Shown one piece after another: positions 1 to 8,243 of a DNA stretch of 22,288 bases. How positions within the stretch are numbered: the stretch's first letter is position 1; each line of letters starts with the position of its first letter. Under the pieces are notes generated by a model. The model did not search any database, was not told the DNA's origin, and saw only the letters and a list, made by a program, of their open reading frames with translations. A program made the position numbers and the translations under genes. Where the stretch lies: positions 1-22,288 of the IMG/VR virus record IMGVR_UViG_3300022839_000103. One strand, given 5' to 3'. The DNA is from a virus.

Positions 1-3000
1 GGGAATCCTAGAGCCTGAGCCGCGAAATCACCGACAGTCATGTCATCATATATAGGGTCTTTTCTCCTAGACCGTATACCACCTTCTCTTGCGTAACGTC
101 CAACTGTGCTACGGTAAGCATTAGTAATACCGGCGGGCATAAGGCTTTCCATACCACGCTCAAAGCTACCGTACTCGCTTGAGTTGAAGTCATCATAGGC
201 ACGTTTGAGTCTAGTGCCTGTACTCAATGCGGGGCCACCCAAGTAGAATCCTAGGCTTTCTTCAAGAGAGGGGTCTTTGTTAAACCTGTTTTCCTGCAAC
301 AACAAGTTACTTAGGCTAACACGCGAGGCTACATCTGTACCCGTGAGTGCAGTTAACCCCCCTTTGTACCAACCTTCACCTAGGTACTTACGTGTTATGG
401 TGCGAGCATCGTCCTCCTCGTTATCTAAGAACATGTTCCATATCATGCTGACCATACCGTATAGCGGAAGCCCCTGCACCCCAGCAAAGAACAACGCGGA
501 TAAGTGAACCCCCATAGCCTGTTTAAGCGCCATGTTACGTAGTTCCTTTCCTTCAGCATCTTTAGCGAACATATTGTCTCCCGCTAGTATGGCAGACTTA
601 ATCATGGTGTAGTACATCTGTAGGCCATAACTCTTATACATCAGCGCCACACGACCGATACCCTGCTGTGAGTAACCTGCCGCAGTTTCTAGTACAGAAC
701 CACCGTTTGTTTCCTGTGCAAAGTACACGGCTTCAGCTACTGCTAATTCCATACGCGCTTCAGAACTACTAGGTACGTCTATGAACTTGGCCTGCACTGC
801 ACTGTAGAACCTCTTATCACCCTTAGCTTCGTGCATAGCATCTAGCTTGTTTAGAGTAAGGTCGTAAGACATCGTTAGGGTAACTTGACGGTTAAATCTT
901 TCTGCTGCGTTGAACATTACAGCGGACAAAGCAGACGTACCATCTAGGAATCTAAGCGCAGGGTTCTTATTCTTTTGTCGTCCCGCATCGTTTACGCCTA
1001 ACTGATCAGCTATTGTAGAGTGATGTATCTGACCCCCGTTCTTAGCCCTTTGTACCAAAGGTATCATGCGGTTGAAGTATTTTATCTTCGCGTCAGCTTC
1101 CGCTTTAGTAGCAGAGGTATCCCGTATTTTCTTTTCTTGGCCTGCTTTAAGAGTGTATACGTCCTTTCGACTTACCACGCCATCCGCATCTGTCGTGCTA
1201 ACTTCTTTGATGTCGTAGTATTCGTCGATAGATATTTTAGAGGAAGTTACAAACTTACCTGCTCTACCCAAGGCTACAGAAGCATCTTTAGCATTAAATT
1301 TACTTGTAAGGTACGGCAGCACCACTAGGGGTATTTGAGACAAGTTAACAAGTGCGGACGAGGCGTTAAAACCAATGGTGTATATAAAGGCTGTCTGGTT
1401 AGCACGTTGGTAGTACTGCTCTGGGCCTTTGTTAGTGGCTCCTTCACGGGCAAACTTAGCACGCCTGTCTAGCTCTCTTTTAACCAGATTAAACGTATTT
1501 TTGTTAACACCCTCGGGAGCGCCTTCTCCATGCTTCAGGTCTATAGCCTTCTCAACTGCACGTATCTCACCGCCATAACGCATCTTCTCTATCTGGGCAC
1601 CTAGATCAAAGCCTTTAGTCTGCATACCTAAGCGAGCGTCTTGTATGTAACCTAACGTGTTCTTACGTCGTTGTAGAGACTTAGCAAAAGAAGTTTCGGG
1701 TAGTGTCTCAATAAACAGTCGCATTACTTGCTCCTGTACTTCCCCTCGCTTATCTTTGGGTACGCTAGCAGCGATAACATCTAACACGTCAGCAACGAAA
1801 GAACCGGCGGGAGGACTTCTGTAGCTAGATGCTTTGGTATCACCCTCGTAAGATTCTACTGTGTCAGCAACGGTAAGGGCATCGTTCTTTACTTCCTTAG
1901 CCGCACTGTCCCGTGCTCCCTCAGTCTCAAACATAAGGAATACTGATTCTTCTCTAAAAGTACCATCGTCGTTTTTAATCTTAGTTGCATACGACAACTT
2001 GTAGTTACCCTGACGAACCAACGGAAAATATACTTCCATAGTGTTAGATGAGATCAGACGCTCGTTCATCTGCTTCTTTAGTTTTATTTTAGAAGCGTTG
2101 TCTTTGCCGTCACCTATCTCGTCAATCTCACGATTGATAACAGCCACGAGGTCTTCGTGCATACGTTTATAGGTATTACGTAACTCGGTAAACTGCTTTC
2201 TACCGCCATCATTTAATTTCTTCCATTGATCTTGATTAGCTTCCCATACTTCAAATAGGTTCCTGTCGTCTTGAGCAGTCTGGTTACCGTATCTCTTTTT
2301 AGCTTCTGCGCGGGTAAGAGTAGGGTCTACCTGATAAATAGTAGCGCCATGCTCTTGGCTATATATAATGTTATCTAGCAACTGCTTCTGTTCTAAGTTC
2401 TTCTTAGCCCACGCATCATAAGCCTCTAATACTTTATTTATCTTCTCGTCAGATTTTTGTATGTTGCCTCGTTGATCTCCAAATAGCTTGTCTAGGTTTA
2501 ACCCTAACTGCCCGAAACCATTGTTTCTTGCTACGTCGCCTAATGCTTGCGAACCAGTTAGTCTCAGTAAGAAGTCTTTAGCTGTCCTATCCGCAGTGCC
2601 GTTTAAAAAGTCTGTAGCACCTTCAAGGAAAGATTTCTTTGGGCCTTCGGACAAACGCTTCTGTATGTCTGTCATGTCGTTAAGTACTTTTCTTACTCCG
2701 TCTTGAGTAGACACCATGTTCATAACAGGATCATTGCTTGTAGCCATGTTGGGAGACAGCATCGCTATAATAGCCGCATCAGCTTCGTCTAGCGCAGAGC
2801 CTACAGGCTTAGTGTCCATGCCGATAAGTCTTCGTACATAGTTAGTGACTGCACGATAGAACCGCTCCAAGGCACTTATATCCTCGCCTTTAGGGTTGAT
2901 AGAGGCTAGCTTACGCTGGAACACAGGGTTACTAAACGCTTCAGCTATGAACTCGTTAAGGTTCTCTGCACCGTACGCTGTATCTAAATACGGCTTAACG

Positions 3001-6000
3001 TCTTTATACAACTTCTCCAACTGCTTAGTTGCTGGGTGAGATTTGTTCTTTAATTGATTAAGCGTAGTAGCGTGCGTAGTCTCATGCAGTAGCGCATGTA
3101 TGGTCAGAGGCATGTTAGAGTTAAGTATTACAGTGTTGATCCTAGGATCGAACAAACCTGCTACGTTACCCTCATCTCCGATTTCGTACCCTTTGTCTTT
3201 TAGACTAGCTTCATTAGCCAATTCTATTTTGGTGGTGCCAGTGTTCTCAGACAACGCTCTAGCTATCTGCTTGACGCGCTTACTCTTAGTGCTTTTTGCA
3301 AGGGACTGTAATGCGGCTTTTAAGTCCCCTTTCTTCAGTAGCGCCTTAACGTCTTTAGGTAGAGCCTCACTCAGTTCCAGCGCAACCTTGGGGTCTAGCT
3401 CCAAGTTAAGCACGTCGATCTTACCACCACCGGCAACGAACTTAGCAGTATCAACCGCTATCCTTGCACGTAATTGATCAGGAGACATATCTTCAGTAAG
3501 AGGTGCGGTTGCATTCTTACCCCTACTGCCTTGTATGTTCTCTATTGCTTGGCTAACTACATCTTCTTTCTTAGTCGCTCCTGATGCTTTTTTCTTGGTA
3601 GCTCTGTCTGCACGGGCAGTAGGGCTAGGCTCGACTTTTGGAGTAGCCTTGGAAGGGGTAGATGTACCAACTACCGTAGCCTGACCACCAGTAGCGGTGT
3701 CTACATCCTGTGCTATCTTAGTTTCGCGTTGCTTTACCTTAGTGTCGTCTCGTTCTTGAGTAGCCCTAGCTTTCGTATCTTTTTCTACATCGGTTGACTT
3801 CTTCTGTTGCTCGACTATGCGGCGATCTATCTCTGCCTTAGCATCGGAGCTTAGATTCTTCTCTATCCACTGCAATGTAGTTTTAGTGTTAGCTCCACCA
3901 GTACCTGCAAACTTAGCTTTCTCGGATGTAGGAGTACCTTTCTGTTCACGGAACTTAGGCGTGTTCTCTGCGATTTCAAAAGCTATAGCCTCAAACGCAT
4001 CGGCAGGGCGCTTAAACCTCTTAATGTAAGTCTGAGCGGTTTGCTCCATACCCTTCTGATCTCGGGGTATAGGCTTAGTAACTAGGTCGGTTAACGCTGT
4101 TACATCATCAGGATTAGTAAACTCTGTGCCACGAGGTACGGCAGTAGGGAACTCAATATCACCCCCTATGTCGGTAGGGGCTTCTTGTGTACTGGTATCA
4201 GCAGGCGCTTCTGTTTTTGCTTCTGCTTTCGGGGCAGTTTTCGCGGGGGGTGTTTTTGGTGCAGCTTTAGGCGTTATAGTAGGTATTGTAATACCTAATC
4301 CTTTTAGCTGCTGGGTAACTTCTTTCGGCAACGGCTGTACGGCACCGGCCTGCGACTCCAAGTCGGCGGTCTTCTTAGTAGGCATACCCGCAACTTTCTG
4401 GCGTTCTGCTATCCTAACGTCAGTCAGAGTAATTTGTTTACCCTCAGCGGGAGTTATCGTGTCTAAAGGGATGTTCTTTTCTGCTGCGTACGCCTCCGCA
4501 GTTTCGGTAGCATTGCGCCTCACGCCTTGTTTCTTAGCGGAAGACTTCGTTTGCATACCGCCTAGGGGCTGCTGCTGTTGAGTTTCTTTAGGCCCACGCT
4601 CCTTAACTTGTGCTTCTAACTGTGCCAGTGCTGTTCTGTTTTCGGTTGCAATAGCGGCATCTCTAGCCTCTGCCTCGGCAACATCTAGGGTGCCTTCAAA
4701 CAGAACAGCGTATTCCTGCTCTATAGCGCGTTTTTCTTCTGCGTCTCTAGCCGCTTGAGCTTCGTCTTCTGCGAGCAAGGCTTCAATATCAGCCGTCTCT
4801 TCTATGTCTCGTATCTGCTCGTCTTCCGCACGGTCTATCATGTCGGGTTGTTCTTTTATCTGGTCATCATCTTCCAGACGCCTTGCTCTCTCGGTCTCAG
4901 CGTCTTGTTCGGCCATAGCATCAGCCATTTCAGCGTCACTCATACCCTCGGGTGCGCGTGCGGCTACTCTCGCAGCTTCTTTTTCTGCCGTTGCTTTTTC
5001 TAGTGGGAATAAGTCACCAGTTTGTCTACGTGCTTGTTCCGCCGCATCATCTTTAACTAGCGAGGCAAGCCCTTGTTCTCTGTCCTGCGCTTCAAGGATA
5101 GCATCACGTTCTGTAGTCCTGCGTGATTCGGCGTCGCCTTGCAACTCTTGTGCGCGTAAGTATACCCGCGCTTCAGGGTCATCTATTGGCACGTTTTCAC
5201 GTAGGGAGCCATCAGGCATGGGTATGTTAACGGTTTCAGGTAAAGCAGGTAGGCCAAATACTTCTTCTACAGCTTGTTCATCAGACTTGTCATCTCCCTC
5301 TATTGCGCCGTCGGTACCTACAGACTTACCGCCTCTACGCCCCGCAATAACGTCTGCAAGGGCTTGTATAATGGCACCTGCACCGCCGCCTATGGTAGCT
5401 TCGTCAAGTACACCTGCGTCGATTAATTCTGCTTCAGCGTCATACCCACGGGCGTTAAGATTCTGTAATATTGCGGCAGCGGCTTCCTGTGCGCCTTCAG
5501 CTACGCCCGTAGTTGCTACACTACGAATGCGGTTTTTAATACCCTTTAAGTCATTAGCGTCAACTTTTTCTAGTACTTTAGCTACGCCGGGAATTTGAAG
5601 TCCTTTGGCGATTCTACCTAGGGGAGATAGTTCTAGCAGACCAATAGCTGTACCACGGAACGTAACAGAACTTCTTTCTTCTTCGGTAGCACCAAAATCG
5701 CGTGCGCGTTCGCTTGCTTCACCAGCACCAGCACCACCGGCAATAGCAGCGGCAGCGGGTAAGGCGGCAGGGCCAAGTAATGCGGTAGGCAGTAAGGCAC
5801 CAATAGAACCAATGCCAGAGGCTAGCTTATAGGTTAGTGATTCTTTGTCTCCACCTTCGGGACGGAAGGATGAGGCTACAGATTGAATTTTGTCGCGGGC
5901 TTTAAGTTCTTCTTCCTCTTCGAGTAGGGCAGCGCCACCTAAAGCAGCGGACTCGTACATGCCAATAGCACCGGAGGCTAGACCTTTACCTACGTTCTCA

Positions 6001-6131
6001 AAGAACCCTGCGCCACCTCCTCCTTTTCCTACTTCTTGCCGTAGTCTCTCGGTAAGAATCTCTACAACTTCGTAGTCTCTTTCCGCATACGCTTTATCAA
6101 TACCTTTTGACAGGTCATCTATATAAGACAT
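1..6131 (-). CDS. Giant polyvalent virion protein with zincin and PLxRFG-type regions (C-terminus beyond left edge)
   Basis: An uninterrupted frame of 2043 codons runs off the left edge with no stop. The start at 6131 has an AAGGA Shine-Dalgarno about nine bases upstream and lies 12 bases after the stop of the preceding gene. Regions in order: a glycine/alanine-rich hydrophobic stretch (about 104-140); an EGAQEAAAA-type module (about 208-250); a charged, probably helical region (about 300-520); a Pro/Ala/Thr/Lys-rich linker (about 620-660); a zinc-peptidase motif HETTH (1016-1020) with downstream Glu1060 and Glu1064; the motif PLVRQG (1370-1375), a variant of PLxRFG; and a long helical C-terminal half containing NASSALVNLSQIPLV and, at the edge, a DFAAQALGF motif. 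Known: zincin and PLxRFG regions are associated with very large phage 'polyvalent' proteins delivered with DNA. Inferred: an internal virion protein ejected into the host. No lytic transglycosylase motif was recognised. The conserved ALGF end suggests only a short missing tail. Confidence 0.9.
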   Translation of the reverse strand, partial: MSYIDDLSKGIDKAYAERDYEVVEILTERLRQEVGKGGGGAGFFENVGKGLASGAIGMYESAALGGAALLEEEEELKARDKIQSVASSFRPEGGDKESLTYKLASGIGSIGALLPTALLGPAALPAAAAIAGGAGAGEASERARDFGATEEERSSVTFRGTAIGLLELSPLGRIAKGLQIPGVAKVLEKVDANDLKGIKNRIRSVATTGVAEGAQEAAAAILQNLNARGYDAEAELIDAGVLDEATIGGGAGAIIQALADVIAGRRGGKSVGTDGAIEGDDKSDEQAVEEVFGLPALPETVNIPMPDGSLRENVPIDDPEARVYLRAQELQGDAESRRTTERDAILEAQDREQGLASLVKDDAAEQARRQTGDLFPLEKATAEKEAARVAARAPEGMSDAEMADAMAEQDAETERARRLEDDDQIKEQPDMIDRAEDEQIRDIEETADIEALLAEDEAQAARDAEEKRAIEQEYAVLFEGTLDVAEAEARDAAIATENRTALAQLEAQVKERGPKETQQQQPLGGMQTKSSAKKQGVRRNATETAEAYAAEKNIPLDTITPAEGKQITLTDVRIAERQKVAGMPTKKTADLESQAGAVQPLPKEVTQQLKGLGITIPTITPKAAPKTPPAKTAPKAEAKTEAPADTSTQEAPTDIGGDIEFPTAVPRGTEFTNPDDVTALTDLVTKPIPRDQKGMEQTAQTYIKRFKRPADAFEAIAFEIAENTPKFREQKGTPTSEKAKFAGTGGANTKTTLQWIEKNLSSDAKAEIDRRIVEQQKKSTDVEKDTKARATQERDDTKVKQRETKIAQDVDTATGGQATVVGTSTPSKATPKVEPSPTARADRATKKKASGATKKEDVVSQAIENIQGSRGKNATAPLTEDMSPDQLRARIAVDTAKFVAGGGKIDVLNLELDPKVALELSEALPKDVKALLKKGDLKAALQSLAKSTKSKRVKQIARALSENTGTTKIELANEASLKDKGYEIGDEGNVAGLFDPRINTVILNSNMPLTIHALLHETTHATTLNQLKNKSHPATKQLEKLYKDVKPYLDTAYGAENLNEFIAEAFSNPVFQRKLASINPKGEDISALERFYRAVTNYVRRLIGMDTKPVGSALDEADAAIIAMLSPNMATSNDPVMNMVSTQDGVRKVLNDMTDIQKRLSEGPKKSFLEGATDFLNGTADRTAKDFLLRLTGSQALGDVARNNGFGQLGLNLDKLFGDQRGNIQKSDEKINKVLEAYDAWAKKNLEQKQLLDNIIYSQEHGATIYQVDPTLTRAEAKKRYGNQTAQDDRNLFEVWEANQDQWKKLNDGGRKQFTELRNTYKRMHEDLVAVINREIDEIGDGKDNASKIKLKKQMNERLISSNTMEVYFPLVRQGNYKLSYATKIKNDDGTFREESVFLMFETEGARDSAAKEVKNDALTVADTVESYEGDTKASSYRSPPAGSFVADVLDVIAASVPKDKRGEVQEQVMRLFIETLPETSFAKSLQRRKNTLGYIQDARLGMQTKGFDLGAQIEKMRYGGEIRAVEKAIDLKHGEGAPEGVNKNTFNLVKRELDRRAKFAREGATNKGPEQYYQRANQTAFIYTIGFNASSALVNLSQIPLVVLPYLTSKFNAKDASVALGRAGKFVTSSKISIDEYYDIKEVSTTDADGVVSRKDVYTLKAGQEKKIRDTSATKAEADAKIKYFNRMIPLVQRAKNGGQIHHSTIADQLGVNDAGRQKNKNPALRFLDGTSALSAVMFNAAERFNRQVTLTMSYDLTLNKLDAMHEAKGDKRFYSAVQAKFIDVPSSSEARMELAVAEAVYFAQETNGGSVLETAAGYSQQGIGRVALMYKSYGLQMYYTMIKSAILAGDNMFAKDAEGKELRNMALKQAMGVHLSALFFAGVQGLPLYGMVSMIWNMFLDNEEDDARTITRKYLGEGWYKGGLTALTGTDVASRVSLSNLLLQENRFNKDPSLEESLGFYLGGPALSTGTRLKRAYDDFNSSEYGSFERGMESLMPAGITNAYRSTVGRYAREGGIRSRRKDPIYDDMTVGDFAAQALGF
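2940..3086 (-). other. Zincin (HExxH) active-site segment inside the giant left-edge protein
   Basis: Codons at 3086-3072 read His-Glu-Thr-Thr-His (residues 1016-1020), preceded by hydrophobic residues as in helix-borne HExxH motifs. About 40 residues later comes NEFIAEAF, with Glu1060 and Glu1064 as candidates for the third zinc ligand, as in gluzincin-like peptidases. The ligand assignment is inference from motif spacing. Confidence 0.75.
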
Positions 6132-6143
6132 ACAACTAAATCC

Positions 6144-8219
6144 TTATGGTTTAGGAGGAGGCGCTAGTGCATTTGCTCTTTGTAGCGCGGTGCCGCTTTG
6201 AGAAGCACTTTGAGAAGCCACTTGAGAAGTCCCTTGAGAAGTCCCTTGAGAAGTTCCTAGTTTTTGTTGCACCATAGTTTGTAGTTGCGTAATCTTAGTA
6301 TTAGAGTAGCTACCTTGATCTCTAAGCATCTTTATAATTTCTTCGTGTATAGTAATAATATCATCGACTTTAGTTTTATCCTCTATCACTTGGAAAACAC
6401 CTTCCATATCCTTTTGCTGCGCTTTCGCTAGTTTGACTTGTTCAGGGGTGGAGTCTTTGTCGTATACTATCTTATTTAACCGCATCATATCAGGCTGAAG
6501 AGCTTTAAAATGTTCTTCTCTTAGGGTGGTATTCTGCTGTATTAGCTTCGTTAAAGAACTGGAAACTTGCTCTATACTAGCTTGTTCTTGTATCAGTTTT
6601 TGTAGGTTAGCCTGCGAACTTACTTTCAGAGCGTCAATTTTATTCTTAATACCGTTCTGATTTTGGTTATACATTCTATCGGCTTCTTTTTGATACATCT
6701 CCAAATCGCCTTTAGTAACATTCGCCATCAAGTCCATACCAGCAGCGACATCCTCTGTGTACAACTTCAAGGTATCCGCTGCTCCCTTGTTTATTGTGTC
6801 TAGTACGGCGGACGTAGCTTCTTTGTTCTTAACGAACATATCTCTCTGCTCGGTAATAACGGCGCGTTGTCTTTTTGATACATTATCATCAAACTTACCT
6901 CTAGCGATGCTAGCCCCACGGCCAGTACCACCTGAAATAAGCCCTCTTATGCCCGCATTAGTGCGTTCCCTAGCCACTGCTTCAGGGTCTAACTGTGCCT
7001 TGTCCAATTCTTTTTTTCGCGTCAAGTACTCACCCAAACCTTCTTCGTATTTCTTGACGCCGTAACCGCCTTTTTCTACGTCATCAGAGGCCAGCCTAGC
7101 TAGTGTAGCCTCACTTTTAACTTCAGGGTTTACGTCTATACGGTCTTCTACCTTACCCATAAAGCTATCACCCAGTGCTGTACTGAGTTGTTTTTTGCTT
7201 ATGGCGCTAGTGTCAGGTGCAGGAGTGTTAAGCACGGACTGTAGTTGTTGGTCTATACTCATATCAGAAGAAGCACCGAAACCCGCAGGTGGTTGTCCCG
7301 CAGGTGGTTGTCCCGCAGGTGCGGCGAGCACAGTGCCAGCCCCAACAAGGGGAGCACCAATACCCGTAGTGGAGGGGTCAGGAGCATTAGTCTTAGCTAT
7401 CTGCTCTACTGCGGAAGGCTTAATCCCCGCTATACCTTTTATTTTTTGAGCCGCAGCAGCGGCAGAACTTTTAGCACTTTCTGCATCTTGGACTTTTTGG
7501 GCTTTATCTTCTTCCGTAGGATTCAAACGCTTACGGATAGCTTCACTCTTTTCAGCTCGTATTTTGGGGTCTTGCGCCTCTCGTACAGTCTTAACAATAG
7601 GCATCTCGGGTACGCCTGCGGCAGTAAACTCTTCACGTTGCTTTACGTATTCTTGTTGTATCTTAGCGTCAAGTTCTTTTCTTTGCTCTGGACGCATAGC
7701 CCTGTAGTCTTTATAGGATATACCTATCGCTTTTAATGCTTGCTCTAGCCTACTACCTTTAGCTTCTACTCCGCCGCCAGCGTCATACCCAATAATTCCG
7801 CCTTGAGCCATTTTTTGCATGTTAGGACGAGGCTGACTAGCGATACCTTGAGGAGCGCCTTGAGGCATAGGAGGCCGTTGGCCTTGGGGTTTCTGAGGAG
7901 GCATACCCATAGCTTGTTGCTTCTGTTGAGCTTGCTTTTGCTTCTGCCCAAGAACACCAGCTACTTGCCCAGCCATTTCGTCCTTGTTCATACCCACTAA
8001 CTGCTGCTCGTATTGCTCTGCTATAGTGCTTGGAGTCTGTTCAGCTTTTAGCGCCATTTCCCTAGAAGCGGCTTCTTTTTCAGTTTTCAGCTTCTGCATG
8101 GCGAGCAAATCCATCAACTCTTGATTCTGAGAGTATCTTTTTTGTAATGCTTGAGGGTTACCTCTATACGCATCTGCTTTTTGCTCTACTAACTTATCTA
8201 TGCCGCCTGCTTGTAACAT
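6144..8219 (-). CDS. Putative internal virion / ejection protein, 691 aa
   Basis: The start at 8219 has a strong AGGAG Shine-Dalgarno (TTAGGAGATACCC before ATG). The N-terminal 100 residues are helical and Gln/Lys-rich, with NPQALQKRYSQNQELMDLLA and TIAEQYEQQL, a pattern I associate with marine-phage virion proteins. A Pro/Gln/Met-rich linker (about 105-135) leads to MAQGGIIGYDAGGG (137-150). The middle is charged and helical, with a Pro-Pro-Ala-Gly-Gln repeat near 300-312. The C-terminal half is predicted mostly coiled helix and ends with a Thr-Ser-Gln/Ala-Ser-Gln repeat (655-675) and a Pro/Lys tail. There is no signal peptide, membrane segment or enzymatic motif. Its position between two other large proteins and the giant zincin protein suggests an internal virion component. 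A tail-assembly or scaffold role is the alternative. No exact family could be named. Confidence 0.85.
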   Translation of the reverse strand: MLQAGGIDKLVEQKADAYRGNPQALQKRYSQNQELMDLLAMQKLKTEKEAASREMALKAEQTPSTIAEQYEQQLVGMNKDEMAGQVAGVLGQKQKQAQQKQQAMGMPPQKPQGQRPPMPQGAPQGIASQPRPNMQKMAQGGIIGYDAGGGVEAKGSRLEQALKAIGISYKDYRAMRPEQRKELDAKIQQEYVKQREEFTAAGVPEMPIVKTVREAQDPKIRAEKSEAIRKRLNPTEEDKAQKVQDAESAKSSAAAAAQKIKGIAGIKPSAVEQIAKTNAPDPSTTGIGAPLVGAGTVLAAPAGQPPAGQPPAGFGASSDMSIDQQLQSVLNTPAPDTSAISKKQLSTALGDSFMGKVEDRIDVNPEVKSEATLARLASDDVEKGGYGVKKYEEGLGEYLTRKKELDKAQLDPEAVARERTNAGIRGLISGGTGRGASIARGKFDDNVSKRQRAVITEQRDMFVKNKEATSAVLDTINKGAADTLKLYTEDVAAGMDLMANVTKGDLEMYQKEADRMYNQNQNGIKNKIDALKVSSQANLQKLIQEQASIEQVSSSLTKLIQQNTTLREEHFKALQPDMMRLNKIVYDKDSTPEQVKLAKAQQKDMEGVFQVIEDKTKVDDIITIHEEIIKMLRDQGSYSNTKITQLQTMVQQKLGTSQGTSQGTSQVASQSASQSGTALQRANALAPPPKP
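6196..6255 (-). repeat. Five 12-bp tandem units encoding Ser-Gln-rich repeats
   Basis: Five consecutive 12-base units share the core TTGAGAAG (plus strand). On the coding strand they give alternating Gly-Thr-Ser-Gln, Val-Ala-Ser-Gln and Ser-Ala-Ser-Gln tetrapeptides near the C-terminus of the 691-residue protein. The length is a multiple of three, so copy-number change keeps the frame. Confidence 0.9.
7282..7320 (-). repeat. 15-bp tandem repeat encoding Pro-Ala-Gly-Gln-Pro
   Basis: Two perfect copies of CCCGCAGGTGGTTGT plus nine bases of a third (plus strand). They produce a Gln-Pro-Pro-Ala-Gly repeat in the middle of the 691-residue protein, probably a flexible linker. Confidence 0.9.
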
Positions 8220-8243
8220 GGGTATCTCCTAAAACTTTAAATT

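Noticed and set aside
4804-5598. Plus-strand open frame of 264 codons opposite the left-edge giant gene
   Set aside because: Ser/Ala-rich antisense shadow of a charged helical coding region. It conflicts with the single-strand layout and shows no start signal.
8220-8243. Terminator or promoter in the largest intergenic gap
   Set aside because: The 24-base gap holds the Shine-Dalgarno of the 691-residue gene and an A/T-rich stretch. There is no inverted repeat and no convincing -10/-35 pair.
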